DNA of 64,000 nt from positions 744,001 through 808,000 of the forward strand of contig NZ_RQXX01000002.1 in assembly GCF_004011175.1 (NCBI RefSeq). Direction: 5' to 3'. This stretch comes from Mesobaculum littorinae. GTDB taxonomy: Bacteria; Pseudomonadota; Alphaproteobacteria; Rhodobacterales; Rhodobacteraceae. Below are positions 1 to 8,064 of the stretch, in pieces. Each line of letters begins with the position of its first letter. Position 1 is the stretch's first letter. The position numbers and the translations under genes are program-made. Under the pieces are notes generated by a model. The model was not told the DNA's origin. It saw only the letters and a list, made by a program, of their open reading frames with translations, and searched no databases.

Positions 1-720
1 AACGAGGTGCAGACCGAAACCTTCGACGACGGCTCGACCCGCACCACGGTCCTGCGTCCCGACGGCTCGCGCATCGTCACCATCCGCGACGCCGAGCTTC
101 GCGTCGTCCGCCGTGTCCGCGTGACCCCCGAGGGCGAGCAATACACGCTGATCGACGATACCGAGACCTTCGAACCGGTCGACGTGTCCACGCTGCAGCC
201 CGCCCAGCAGCAGGCGACGACGCTCAACACCCAGGATGCGACCGAGGAATCGCTGCGTCAGGCGCTGCAGGGGCAGGCGGACTACGGCCGCAGCTTCTCG
301 CTCAGCCAGGTGCGCAACATCTCCGAGGTGCGGTCGCTGGTCCCGGCCATCGATCTCAACAACATCACGTTCGAAACCGGCTCGGCCGCGATTCAGCCCG
401 ACCAAGCACGTGACCTGACGCAGCTTGGCCGCACCCTGACCGACCTGATCGACGAGAACCCCAGCGAGGTGTTCCTGATCGAAGGCCATACCGATGCCGT
501 GGGGGGCGCAAGCTACAACCTTGCCCTGTCCGACCGGCGTGCGGAATCGGTGGCGCTGGCGCTCAGCGAATATTTCGACGTGCCGACCGAGAACCTCGTC
601 GTGCAGGGCTATGGCGAGCAGTATCTGAAGGTGCAGACCGAAGCTGCCGAGCGGGAGAACCGCCGCGCCACGGTGCGCCGGATCACGCCGCTGCTGCGGA
701 CCGCCGCCTCGCAGAACTGA
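1..720 (+). CDS. OmpA-family protein, C-terminal part (5' truncated by window edge)
   Basis: The reading frame is already open at base 1, so the real start lies upstream. The visible 239 residues end in an OmpA-like peptidoglycan-binding domain (about residues 118-228): an ITFETGSAAI strand, then FLIEGHTDAVG with the conserved GHTD, then the LSDRRAESV helix and a NRRATVRRI end. The N-terminal visible part has short beta-rich repeats (VLRPDGSR, IRDAELR). In this family the domain anchors an outer-membrane or lipoprotein to the cell wall. A strong hairpin terminator follows 55 bases after the stop, so this is the last gene of its unit. The complete protein could be a larger OmpA/YfgL-like exported protein; the N-terminus is needed to tell. 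Confidence 0.85.
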   Translation, partial: NEVQTETFDDGSTRTTVLRPDGSRIVTIRDAELRVVRRVRVTPEGEQYTLIDDTETFEPVDVSTLQPAQQQATTLNTQDATEESLRQALQGQADYGRSFSLSQVRNISEVRSLVPAIDLNNITFETGSAAIQPDQARDLTQLGRTLTDLIDENPSEVFLIEGHTDAVGGASYNLALSDRRAESVALALSEYFDVPTENLVVQGYGEQYLKVQTEAAERENRRATVRRITPLLRTAASQN

Positions 721-774
721 TCTGTCCGGCTCCGGGCCCGCGAAGGCCCGTAGAGTCCGATGATGCAGACCGCG

Positions 775-803
775 AAACGCCCCGCCCTGACGGCGGGGCG
801 TTT
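775..803 (+). terminator. Rho-independent-like terminator after the OmpA-domain gene
   Basis: A perfect 12-bp inverted repeat, AAACGCCCCGCC and GGCGGGGCGTTT, surrounds a 5-base loop CTGAC. The arm ends in TTT on the plus strand. It sits between the OmpA-domain gene and xdhC. Confidence 0.8.
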
Positions 804-926
804 CCATGTGGGGCCGGGACGACGGGTGGCTCGCATCGGGCTATGGACAGCCCGCGCCGCCTGCCGCAGCATTCGTGCCCGAAGCTCCCGATGCGCCCGA
901 AAAGCCCGATGGAAGGAAGGCCGAGA

Positions 927-1898
927 ATGACTGCCGCACATGACGCCATCCCCGAAACCGCGCGCGACTGGCATGCCGCCGGGCAGGGCGCGGCGCTCGC
1001 GACCGTGGTCGAAACCTGGGGCTCGGCGCCGCGCCCGGTGGGCAGCCAACTTGCCATTTCCGGCGAGGGTGAGATCGCGGGATCGGTTTCGGGCGGCTGT
1101 GTCGAAGGCGCGGTGGTGGTCGAGGCGCTTGAGGCGATCGCCGACGGTGCGCCGCGACTGCTCGACTTCGGCGTCTCGGACGACGAGGCCTTTGCCGTGG
1201 GCCTTGCCTGCGGCGGGCGCATTAGGGTCCTGGTCGAACCCGTGGGTGCCGCGCTGTCGCCCGACGTGCTGGAGCGCATCGTCGCGGCGCGGGCCGCGCG
1301 GCAGCCGCTGGCCTATGTCGTCGATACCGACAGCTTTGCCCGCCGCACAGAGGTGCCCGCCGTCTTTCCCGACAGGTTCCGCATGGATCGTTCGGGGTTC
1401 GAGGAGGATGGCCGCACCTTCGTCGCCATCCACAACCCGCCGCTGCGGCTGGCGGTGGTGGGCGCCGTACATATCGCGCAGGCGCTGCTTCCGATGGCCG
1501 AGCTTGCGGGCTACGACGTCACGCTGATCGACCCGCGCGGCGCCTTTGCGTCGGAAAGCCGCTTTCCCGGCCGGGCCGTGCTGGACGACTGGCCGGACGA
1601 GGCTTTGGCCGCTCACGGGCTGGACGCGCGCACCGCCGTCGTGACGCTGACCCACGATCCCAAGCTTGACGATCCCGCGATCATGGCCGCGCTGAGGTCC
1701 GAGGTCTTCTACCTCGGTTGTCTCGGGTCCACGCGGACCCATGCCAAGCGCGTCGCGCGGCTGGAGGAGGCAGGCTTCCCGGCCGAGCGCATCGCGCGCA
1801 TCCACGCGCCGGTGGGGCTGGATATCGGCGCGCGGTCCCCGGCCGAAATCGCGGTGTCGATCATGGCCGAACTGACCCAGCGGCTACGCCGGGGATGA
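927..1898 (+). CDS. xdhC: XdhC/CoxI family molybdenum-cofactor maturation protein
   Basis: Proteins of this family bind molybdenum cofactor and insert it, often after sulfuration, into xanthine dehydrogenase-type enzymes in the cytoplasm. The 323-residue product has the N-terminal XdhC/CoxI domain with the signature SVSGGCVEG (Cys58), and a C-terminal Rossmann-like domain (VVGAVHIAQAL, then TLIDPRGAF, then LGSTRTHAKR). An ATG at 843 is in frame, but the start at 927 has a good ribosome site (GGAAGGA) and the expected family length. The gene overlaps the next by ATGA, so they are co-transcribed. No molybdenum hydroxylase subunit lies in the window, so the client enzyme is encoded elsewhere. 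Confidence 0.88.
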   Translation: MTAAHDAIPETARDWHAAGQGAALATVVETWGSAPRPVGSQLAISGEGEIAGSVSGGCVEGAVVVEALEAIADGAPRLLDFGVSDDEAFAVGLACGGRIRVLVEPVGAALSPDVLERIVAARAARQPLAYVVDTDSFARRTEVPAVFPDRFRMDRSGFEEDGRTFVAIHNPPLRLAVVGAVHIAQALLPMAELAGYDVTLIDPRGAFASESRFPGRAVLDDWPDEALAAHGLDARTAVVTLTHDPKLDDPAIMAALRSEVFYLGCLGSTRTHAKRVARLEEAGFPAERIARIHAPVGLDIGARSPAEIAVSIMAELTQRLRRG

Positions 1899-2914
1899 GG
1901 TTCGGACCGTTCCCGCTGGAGGACGCGCCCGGCGCGATCCTCGCCCATTCGCAGGCCGTTCCAGGCGGCCGGCTGCGCAAGGGCCGTGTGCTGGACCGCG
2001 ACGATATCGCGGCGCTGCGGGCTGCGGGCCTCGCGCAGGTCATCGCCGCAAGGCTGGACCCCGGCGAGGTGGGCGAGGACGCCGCTGCCGCCCGGCTGGC
2101 CGCCGCGCTGGTCCCAGATCCCGCCACCGCTGGCCTGCGCGTGACCGACGCCACGACGGGGCGCGTGAACCTCTACGCCACGGGTCCGGGTGTCCTGCGG
2201 CTGGACGCAGGGGCGGTCAACGCGCTGAATCGCATCGATCCCATGCTGACCGTGGCGACGCTGCCGCCCTTTGCCCGGGTCGCCGCCGGCACCATGGTCG
2301 CGACGATCAAGGTGATCTCTTACGGCGTGGATGGGGACGCACTGCAGCGGGCCGAGGCGGCGGGTCAGGGAGCGGGCCAAGGAGTGGGCCAGGGGGCGAT
2401 GGCCATCGCGCCGGTACGCCTGCGCAGCGCGGGGCTGATCCTGACCGAGATGCCGGGGCAGGGTCCGTCGCCGCAGAAGGGCGAGACGGCGATCGCGCTG
2501 CGGCTGGACGCCCTGGGAATGGAGCTGACCGAAACCCGGGTGGTGGCGCATGACGCGGAGGCGATCCGTCAGGCCCTGCGGGATCTGCCGGGCGAGCTGG
2601 TGCTGATCCTGACCGCCTCGGCCACGTCGGACGTGCATGACGTGGCGCCCGCCGCGGTGGTGGGCGCGGGCGGGCGGCTGACACGCTACGGCATGCCGGT
2701 CGATCCCGGCAACCTGTTGTTTCTGGCCGAGCTGGACGACCGTCCGGTCATCGGTCTGCCGGGCTGTGCGCGCTCGCCCGCGCTGAACGGCGCGGACTGG
2801 GTGCTTGAGCGCATCGCCTGTGGCATCCCGGTCGACGACGACGCCATCGCCGCGATGGGCGTGGGCGGCCTGCTGAAGGAAAGCCCCGCCCGCCCGCACC
2901 CCCGAGAGGGCTAG
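1895..2914 (+). CDS. Molybdopterin-binding (MoaB/MogA-fold) protein
   Basis: A 339-residue cytoplasmic protein with the molybdopterin-binding fold also found in MoeA and in competence/damage proteins. Recognisable stretches are NRIDPMLTVATLPPF, AGTMVATIKVISYGV and the nucleotide-site-like LVLILTASATSDVHD followed by GLPGCARSPALNGADW near the C-terminus. It starts at the ATG that overlaps the xdhC stop (ATGA), so the two act in one operon, probably to prepare and deliver molybdenum cofactor. A short Gly-Gln repeat (GQGAGQGVGQG, about residues 156-166) interrupts the middle and looks like a lineage-specific linker. The exact step (carrier, nucleotidyl transfer or insertion) cannot be read from sequence alone. 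Confidence 0.75.
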   Translation: MRFGPFPLEDAPGAILAHSQAVPGGRLRKGRVLDRDDIAALRAAGLAQVIAARLDPGEVGEDAAAARLAAALVPDPATAGLRVTDATTGRVNLYATGPGVLRLDAGAVNALNRIDPMLTVATLPPFARVAAGTMVATIKVISYGVDGDALQRAEAAGQGAGQGVGQGAMAIAPVRLRSAGLILTEMPGQGPSPQKGETAIALRLDALGMELTETRVVAHDAEAIRQALRDLPGELVLILTASATSDVHDVAPAAVVGAGGRLTRYGMPVDPGNLLFLAELDDRPVIGLPGCARSPALNGADWVLERIACGIPVDDDAIAAMGVGGLLKESPARPHPREG

Positions 2915-3220
2915 AGCGCGCGGTCGGAGATTGTCCTCGGGCCGACGCAAGCTCGCACTTATGCGCCGGACGGTCGTGTGGCACGTCGCCGAGCGGATGC
3001 TTCGACCGAGGTGCGGCGCACCCGGGGCGCCATGATAGAAGTGCCCGGCGGTAATGCCCTTTCGTGACGCAGGCCCTTGCGCACTAAGGAGCCATTCGCC
3101 CGACAATCGTACAAGCACGACCCGCACAAACGAAAAGACCTGCCGCGGGGCGGCAGGTCCGGTCGTCTGCGGTTCTGCAGGGCGCGATGGGCGATCCCCG
3201 CGGTCCCGATATCGGCCCCG
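2915..3220. other. Convergent intergenic region
   Basis: About 300 bases between the stop of the plus-strand molybdopterin-binding gene and the stop of minus-strand infC. Apart from the infC terminator hairpin (3137-3159) I see no gene, repeat or RNA in it. Confidence 0.6.
3137..3159 (-). terminator. Rho-independent terminator of infC
   Basis: Perfect 9-bp stem GACCTGCCG/CGGCAGGTC with a 5-base loop. On the minus strand the second arm is followed by CTTTTCGTTT, a T-rich tail, as expected for transcription coming from infC. Confidence 0.8.
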
Positions 3221-3763
3221 TCAGCGTGTGGGGCCGATCATCATCACCATCTGGCGGCCTTCCATCTTCGGCATGTTCTCGACCTTGCCGATCTCCTTCA
3301 CGTCGTCCGCCACGCGTTCCAGCAGTTCGCGACCGAGGTTCTGGTGCGCCATCTCGCGGCCACGGAAGCGCAGGGTCACCTTAACCTTGTCCCCTTTTTC
3401 AAGGAACTTGACCACGTTGCGCATTTTGACGTCGTAGTCGTGGGTGTCGGTGTTGGGCCGGAACTTGACTTCCTTGACCTCGATGATCTTCTGCTTCTTC
3501 CGCGCTTCGCTTTCCCGCTTCTGCGTTTCGTACTTGAACTTGCCGAAGTCCATGATCTTGCAAACCGGGGGCGACGCGTTGGGCGAGATCTCGACCAGGT
3601 CGAGCCCGACCTGCTGGGCGAGGTCCAGTGCACGCTGCGGCGTGACGACGCCGACGTTTTCGCCCTCGGGGCCGATCAGACGAATTTCTGTTGCCCGGAT
3701 GCGATCGTTGACGCGAGGTCCGGTGTCGCGCACCGGCGGGGCGTTGTGGGGTCTGCGAGCGAT
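3221..3763 (-). CDS. infC: Translation initiation factor IF-3, with a probable ATC start codon
   Basis: IF-3 binds the 30S subunit, prevents 50S joining and proofreads the start codon. The product has the usual two domains: N-terminal ([35 protein letters not shown]) and C-terminal ([16 protein letters not shown], then [11 protein letters not shown]). The first standard start codon in frame is a GTG at 3733, but ten further codons upstream encode ARRPHNAPP after an ATC at 3763, the family's normal N-terminus. A ribosome site AAAAGGAA lies about 8 bases before this ATC, and an in-frame TAG lies six codons upstream. With the ATC start the protein is 180 residues, the same as E. coli IF-3. infC is known to use rare start codons so that IF-3 represses its own translation. 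Confidence 0.93.
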   Translation of the reverse strand: MARRPHNAPPVRDTGPRVNDRIRATEIRLIGPEGENVGVVTPQRALDLAQQVGLDLVEISPNASPPVCKIMDFGKFKYETQKRESEARKKQKIIEVKEVKFRPNTDTHDYDVKMRNVVKFLEKGDKVKVTLRFRGREMAHQNLGRELLERVADDVKEIGKVENMPKMEGRQMVMMIGPTR

Positions 3764-3764
3764 G

Positions 3765-3778
3765 GGTGTATTCCTTTT
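3765..3778 (-). promoter_or_regulatory. Ribosome binding site deciding the ATC start of infC
   Basis: On the minus strand the bases AAAAGGAATACACC stand immediately before the ATC at 3763. The AAGGA core is correctly spaced for that ATC and far too distant from the GTG at 3733, which supports the non-ATG start. Confidence 0.7.
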
Positions 3779-3812
3779 CTAGCAACCTTGTGACCAGTAA
3801 AATAGCTTTCGC

Positions 3813-3853
3813 ACCGCCCCGGTTCAACTGGCATTCGCCAGAACCGGGGCGGT
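3813..3853 (-). terminator. Hairpin terminator between fpr and infC
   Basis: A perfect 13-bp inverted repeat (ACCGCCCCGGTTC paired with GAACCGGGGCGGT) encloses a 15-base loop that can itself form a small competing hairpin. It lies just after the fpr stop codon and before infC, so it probably ends the sulfur/fpr transcript. The T-run is weak. Confidence 0.65.
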
Positions 3854-3883
3854 TTGCGGGAAAATCCGCCTGCGGGCCCCGGT

Positions 3884-4735
3884 TTAGCCCACGAAAGCCT
3901 TTTCGACGACGTATTCCTTGGGATCGCTGTTGGCGCCTTCGCGCAGGCCGAAATCTTCCAGCAGGCCCTTGATCTCGACATTGAAATCGAGCGAGCCGCA
4001 GACCATGGCACGGTCGGTTTCGGGGGCGATACGGTCGATCCCGAGGTCGGCGAACACGGTGCCGTCCTTCAGCAGGCCGGTAATCCGGCCCATCTTGGGG
4101 CTCTGTTCGCGCGTCGTGGTGGGATAGTAGACGAGCTTGTCCAGCCCGTCGCCGATCAGTTCGCGCAGCATCTCGTCCGAGCGGACCTCCTCGACAAGCT
4201 GTCGGCCGTATTCCAGGTCGGCCACCTCGCGGCAGGTGTGGGTCAGGATGACCTGGTCGTAGTCCTCGAAGGTTTGCGGATCGCGGATCAGCGACGCGAA
4301 GGGCGCAAGCCCCGTGCCGGTCGAGAAGAACCACAGCCGCTTGCCGGGCAGAAGCGCGTCATGCACCAGCGTGCCCACCGGCTTGGGCCGCAGGATGATC
4401 TGGTCGCCCGGCTGGATGTGCTGCAGGCGCGAGGTCAGCGGCCCGTCCTGCACCTTGATCGAGTAGAACTCGAGCTCTTCGTCCCAGGACGGCGAGGCGA
4501 TGGAATAGGCCCGCAGCAGCGGTTTCTGCCGCCCGGTCGCCGGGTCGGGGTCGCCCATCAGGCCGATCATCACGAATTCGCCGGAGCGGAAGCGCAGGCT
4601 GGCGGGGCGTGTGACCTTGAAGGAAAACAGCCGGTCGGTCCAGTGCCGGACCTCGGTCACGGTCTGGGCGTCGGGCAGGGTCTTCTGGGCGGGGGCTTTG
4701 GTGTCGAGCTGGGGCATGGCGGTCTGCTGGTTCAT
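3884..4735 (-). CDS. fpr: Ferredoxin/flavodoxin-NADP+ reductase
   Basis: A cytoplasmic FAD enzyme that moves electrons between NADPH and ferredoxin or flavodoxin. The 283-residue product has the FAD motif RAYS (residues 75-78), the pyrophosphate-binding GTGLAPF (140-146) and the NADP domain with TREQSPKMGR and MVCGS. It ends in VEKAFVG, the C-terminal form of bacterial subclass FPRs. It lies downstream of the sulfite reductase/cysH operon on the same strand, 90 bases after the DUF934 gene. This fits a role supplying reduced ferredoxin to the ferredoxin-type sulfite reductase, although FPR also serves redox homeostasis generally. Confidence 0.92.
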   Translation of the reverse strand: MNQQTAMPQLDTKAPAQKTLPDAQTVTEVRHWTDRLFSFKVTRPASLRFRSGEFVMIGLMGDPDPATGRQKPLLRAYSIASPSWDEELEFYSIKVQDGPLTSRLQHIQPGDQIILRPKPVGTLVHDALLPGKRLWFFSTGTGLAPFASLIRDPQTFEDYDQVILTHTCREVADLEYGRQLVEEVRSDEMLRELIGDGLDKLVYYPTTTREQSPKMGRITGLLKDGTVFADLGIDRIAPETDRAMVCGSLDFNVEIKGLLEDFGLREGANSDPKEYVVEKAFVG

Positions 4736-4825
4736 GGCGCATCTCGGACCGCGGCGGCCGGTCCGTCCTCTTCAATCCTATCGGTATGACGTGTTCTGTG
4801 CCCTGCGGCGCGCAGCCGCAAGGGC

Positions 4826-5257
4826 TCAGGCGCGCAGGCGGGCCTGATAGTTATGAGACCTCCAGTCGGCGCGGCGCAGCCACTGGTCCTGCGGCTGCCG
4901 GGCGGCAAGGTCGTCCGCGATCTCGATCTCGTCGAACCCTGCGCGCCGCGCCATGGCATACTGATCGGCGATCACGTGCCCCCGGGCGCGCAGGCGGCCC
5001 GCGAAGCCCATCAGCCGCAAGCGCCGCGCGATGGTGAAGCCGCGACCGTCGGCAGAGCTGGGGAAATCGACGCGGATCATCCCGATCGCGTCCAGCCTGT
5101 CGGCCAGCGCCGCGGGATCGGTGTCCGAGGGCAGGTCGAGCGCCAGGTCGGGCGCCGGATCGGGCCGGCCTTCCGAGGCGCCCAGCGTCTCGAGGTCGGT
5201 GAACCCGCCCTCCCAGGTTTCGGGGCCGAAGCCCGTGTCGGTGACGATGACGCTCAT
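4826..5257 (-). CDS. DUF934 family protein of the sulfur assimilation operon
   Basis: A 143-residue soluble protein of the DUF934 family, which is nearly always found beside ferredoxin-type sulfite reductase and cysH in proteobacteria. Conserved-looking stretches are IRVDFPSSADGRGFTIA, RLRLMGFAGRLRARG and DQYAMARRAGFDEIEI. It lies 99 bases after cysH on the same strand. Its biochemical role is not established as far as I know; an electron-transfer or assembly accessory for the reductase is the usual guess from context. Confidence 0.82.
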   Translation of the reverse strand: MSVIVTDTGFGPETWEGGFTDLETLGASEGRPDPAPDLALDLPSDTDPAALADRLDAIGMIRVDFPSSADGRGFTIARRLRLMGFAGRLRARGHVIADQYAMARRAGFDEIEIADDLAARQPQDQWLRRADWRSHNYQARLRA

Positions 5258-5356
5258 TTCCGCGTCCTCCTTTGGGTGTCGGGGCAGGGCCGGCCTGCCG
5301 TCATGTCGGGGGCACTTGCGTGCGTCGGTACGTTCGGGCGGCGGGCGAGCAGGGGT

Positions 5357-6097
5357 TCAGGCCGCCGATCCGCGCACCATGCGGCCGTTGACGAAGTGGA
5401 TGCCGCATTCTTCCTTTTCGCTGTCGCGCCAGCGGCCGGCCCGCTCATCCTCGCCCGCCGCCACGCGGCTGGTGCAGGGGGCGCAGCCGATAGAGGGGTA
5501 GCCCTTCGCGACCAGCGGATGCCGGGGCAGGCGGTTGTTCACCATGTACTCCTGCACGTCCTCCTTGGCCCAGTGCGCCAGCGGATTGACCTTGAGCCGC
5601 CCGTCGGTGCCCGCCTCGAAGAAGTCGAGCGTCGCGCGGGTGGCGCCCTGGAACCGCTTGCGGCCGGTAATCCAGCCGTCAAAGCCCGACAGCGCGCGCT
5701 CCAGCGGCACGGTCTTGCGCAGGGTGCAGCAGGCGTCCGGCAGCGTCTGGTGCAGCGTATTGTCGGGGTCCTGCGCGGCCAGCTCGGCCGGGTCGGGGCG
5801 GATGACGCGCAGGTCGGTCAGGCGCAGCTTTTCGGCGACTTCTGCCTGGTACTTCAACGTTTCCTCGAACAGCATCTGCGTGTCGAGGAAGATCACCGGC
5901 ACCGTGCGGTCGACGACCGACAGCATGTGCAACAGCACGACCGATTCCGCCCCGAAGGACGACACCAGCGCGATGTCGCCCGCCTGCGGGTCGGCCAGCG
6001 CATGGCCAAGCACCGCCGTTGCGCCGTGATGGGCGTAGCGGCGGTTGAGGTCGGCGGCACGCTCGTCGAGCGTGCCCAGTGCTGGATCAAGCGGCAT
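5357..6097 (-). CDS. cysH: Adenylyl-sulfate (APS)-type sulfonucleotide reductase
   Basis: Reduces activated sulfate (APS, possibly PAPS) to sulfite in cytoplasmic assimilatory sulfate reduction. The 246-residue protein has the PP-loop region SSFGAESVVLLHML and both cysteine pairs that bind a [4Fe-4S] cluster in APS-type enzymes, Cys123-Cys124 (DACCTLRK) and Cys205-x2-Cys208 (IGCAPCT). The catalytic C-terminal cysteine is in ECGIHF (Cys231). Those four cysteines are absent from the cluster-free PAPS reductase of E. coli, so the APS type is likely. The ATG at 6097 overlaps the end of the sulfite reductase gene by 11 bases, indicating translational coupling. Confidence 0.93.
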   Translation of the reverse strand: MPLDPALGTLDERAADLNRRYAHHGATAVLGHALADPQAGDIALVSSFGAESVVLLHMLSVVDRTVPVIFLDTQMLFEETLKYQAEVAEKLRLTDLRVIRPDPAELAAQDPDNTLHQTLPDACCTLRKTVPLERALSGFDGWITGRKRFQGATRATLDFFEAGTDGRLKVNPLAHWAKEDVQEYMVNNRLPRHPLVAKGYPSIGCAPCTSRVAAGEDERAGRWRDSEKEECGIHFVNGRMVRGSAA

Positions 6098-7760
6098 TGG
6101 CCTTCTCCTGCGCCTCGGGGTAGAGCGCCGCCTTGAAGGGCGCCATGCCGAGCCGCTTGTAGGTCTGCAGGAAGGGCTCGTCCGCGCCCTCGCGATGCTC
6201 CAGATAGGCGCCGACGATGCGTTCGACGGCCGGAACGATGTCGTCCGCCGAGAAACCCGGGCCGGTGCGCGTGCCGATGGCCGCGTCCTCGGTCCCGTCG
6301 CCGCCCAGCGTGATCTGGTAGTTCTCGACGCCCGCGCGATCGAGGCCAAGGATGCCGATATGGCCCACGTGGTGGTGCCCGCAGGCATTGATGCAGCCCG
6401 AGATCTTGATCTTCAGCTGGCCGATGTCGTGCTCCAGCTTCAGCTCGTCGAAGCGCGTCGCGATCTCCTGCGCGATGGGGATCGACCGGGCGGTCGCCAG
6501 GGCGCAGTAATCCATCCCGGGGCAGGCGATGATGTCCGAGATCAGGCCGATATTCGCGGTGGCGAGCCCGGCCTCCTTCAACCCGGCATGGACCGCCGGC
6601 AGGTCGGCGCGGGCGACATGCGGCAGGATCACGTTCTGCTCGTGGCTGATGCGCAGCTCGCCATAGGCATAGCGTTCGGCGAGGTCGGCCATCGCGCGCA
6701 TCTGCGCGGCGGTGGCGTCGCCGGGCGTCGCACCATGCGCCTTGAGCGAGATCGACACGATGGCATGGTCGTCCCGCTTGTGATTGGCGAGGTTCGTGTC
6801 GGCCCAGGCGCGGAACACCGGGTCGTCCGCCCGCGCGGCGACAAAGGGCGCCTCGTCCGCGTCGCGGAAGACGGGCGGCGCAAAGGCGTCCTGGATCTCG
6901 GCAAAGATCTGGCGGTCGCCGCCGCCGAAGGTCGGGCGCAGCAGGGCAAAGCGATCTTCGATCATCGCGCGGATCTCGTCGATGCCGGTCTCGTGCACGG
7001 TGATCTTGATGCGCGCCTTGTACTTGTTGTCGCGCCGGCCAAGCAGGTTGTAGACGCTGACGATCGCCTCGCAATAGGGCAGCAGGTCGGCCTCGGGCAG
7101 GAAGTCGCGGACCACCTTGCCGATCATCGGGGTCCGGCCAAGGCCACCGCCGATCAGGATACGGTAGCCGCGCTCGCCCTTGTCGTTCTCAACGATCTGG
7201 ATGCCGATGTCATGGGCACGGATCACCGCGCGGTCATGTTCGGCGCCGGTGACGGCGATCTTGAACTTGCGGGGCAGGAACTGAAACTCGGGGTGGTCGG
7301 TCGACCATTGCCGCAGCAGTTCGGCCACCGGGCGGGGATCGGCGATCTCGTCCTTCGCGGCACCGGCAAAGTGGTCGGCGGTCACGTTGCGGATCGTGTT
7401 GCCCGAGGTCTGGATGCAGTGCATCTCGACATCCGCCAGCGCGCCCAGCATCGCGGGCACGTCGGTCAGCTGCGGCCAGTTGAACTGGATGTTCTGGCGC
7501 GTGGTGAAATGGCCATAGCCCTTGTCCCAGCGTTCGGCGATCATCGCCAGCTGGCGCATCTGGTCCGGGTTCAGCGTGCCGTAGGGAATCGCCACCCGCA
7601 GCATGTAGGCGTGCAGTTGCAGGTAGAGCCCGTTCATCAGGCGCAGCGGCTTGAATTCGTCCTCGGTCAGGGAGCCGTCGATGCGACGCTCGACCTGCTC
7701 GGTGAACTGGGCGACGCGTTCGCGCACGAAGGCTTCGTCGAAGTCGTTGTACTTATACAT
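6087..7760 (-). CDS. Ferredoxin-type nitrite/sulfite reductase (siroheme, [4Fe-4S])
   Basis: Six-electron reduction of sulfite to sulfide (or nitrite to ammonia) in the cytoplasm. The 557-residue protein has two ferredoxin-like/siroheme repeats, an N-terminal TTRQNIQFNWP and FRNVT-like half (TIRNVTAD), and the cluster-siroheme ligands Cys413-x5-Cys419 (CPGMDYC) and Cys456-x3-Cys460 (CINAC) before GHHH. Sitting between cysG (which makes siroheme) and cysH points to sulfite as the physiological substrate. Start 7760 was chosen because GGGGAGG lies six bases upstream of it but directly abuts the alternative ATG at 7766. It overlaps DUF2849 upstream and cysH downstream. Confidence 0.9.
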   Translation of the reverse strand: MYKYNDFDEAFVRERVAQFTEQVERRIDGSLTEDEFKPLRLMNGLYLQLHAYMLRVAIPYGTLNPDQMRQLAMIAERWDKGYGHFTTRQNIQFNWPQLTDVPAMLGALADVEMHCIQTSGNTIRNVTADHFAGAAKDEIADPRPVAELLRQWSTDHPEFQFLPRKFKIAVTGAEHDRAVIRAHDIGIQIVENDKGERGYRILIGGGLGRTPMIGKVVRDFLPEADLLPYCEAIVSVYNLLGRRDNKYKARIKITVHETGIDEIRAMIEDRFALLRPTFGGGDRQIFAEIQDAFAPPVFRDADEAPFVAARADDPVFRAWADTNLANHKRDDHAIVSISLKAHGATPGDATAAQMRAMADLAERYAYGELRISHEQNVILPHVARADLPAVHAGLKEAGLATANIGLISDIIACPGMDYCALATARSIPIAQEIATRFDELKLEHDIGQLKIKISGCINACGHHHVGHIGILGLDRAGVENYQITLGGDGTEDAAIGTRTGPGFSADDIVPAVERIVGAYLEHREGADEPFLQTYKRLGMAPFKAALYPEAQEKANAA

Positions 7761-8064
7761 GGGCATCCTCCCCGGCCTGCTTGCCGAGCGGGTAGTTCGA
7801 AGGCCCGCGGGTGCGAAAGTCCTCGCGGAAATGGGTGGGTTCCGGACCGTCGGGACCGGCCTTGGCATCGGCGAGGTAGGCACCGACGACGCGCCCGGGC
7901 TGGCCCGTGGCCAGCGCCAGCCGCGCCTTGGCGTGTTCCTCGTCTTCCAGCAGCTCGGCCCGGGTCATGTCGCGGACCCAGCTGTCATCGGCGGCCAGCC
8001 AGACGGCGTCGCCTTCGAGCAGCGCGTTGGCCGTGACGACCTTCGGGGTGAAGCGGCGGCTCAT
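7753..8064 (-). CDS. DUF2849 family small protein
   Basis: A 103-residue soluble protein (starts MSRRFTPKVVTANALLEGD; contains AVWLAADDSWV and PTHFREDFRTRGPSNY). DUF2849 proteins sit between siroheme synthase and sulfite/nitrite reductase in many alphaproteobacteria. Here the start overlaps the cysG stop by ATGA, and its end overlaps the reductase start by 8 bases, so the three are tightly co-translated. Function is unknown; the tight coupling suggests an accessory to siroheme insertion or reductase function. Confidence 0.82.
   Translation of the reverse strand: MSRRFTPKVVTANALLEGDAVWLAADDSWVRDMTRAELLEDEEHAKARLALATGQPGRVVGAYLADAKAGPDGPEPTHFREDFRTRGPSNYPLGKQAGEDAHV

Noticed and set aside
3221-3733. 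GTG at 3733 as infC start
   Set aside because: It would lose the conserved [10 protein letters not shown]-terminus, and the ribosome site is placed for the ATC at 3763.
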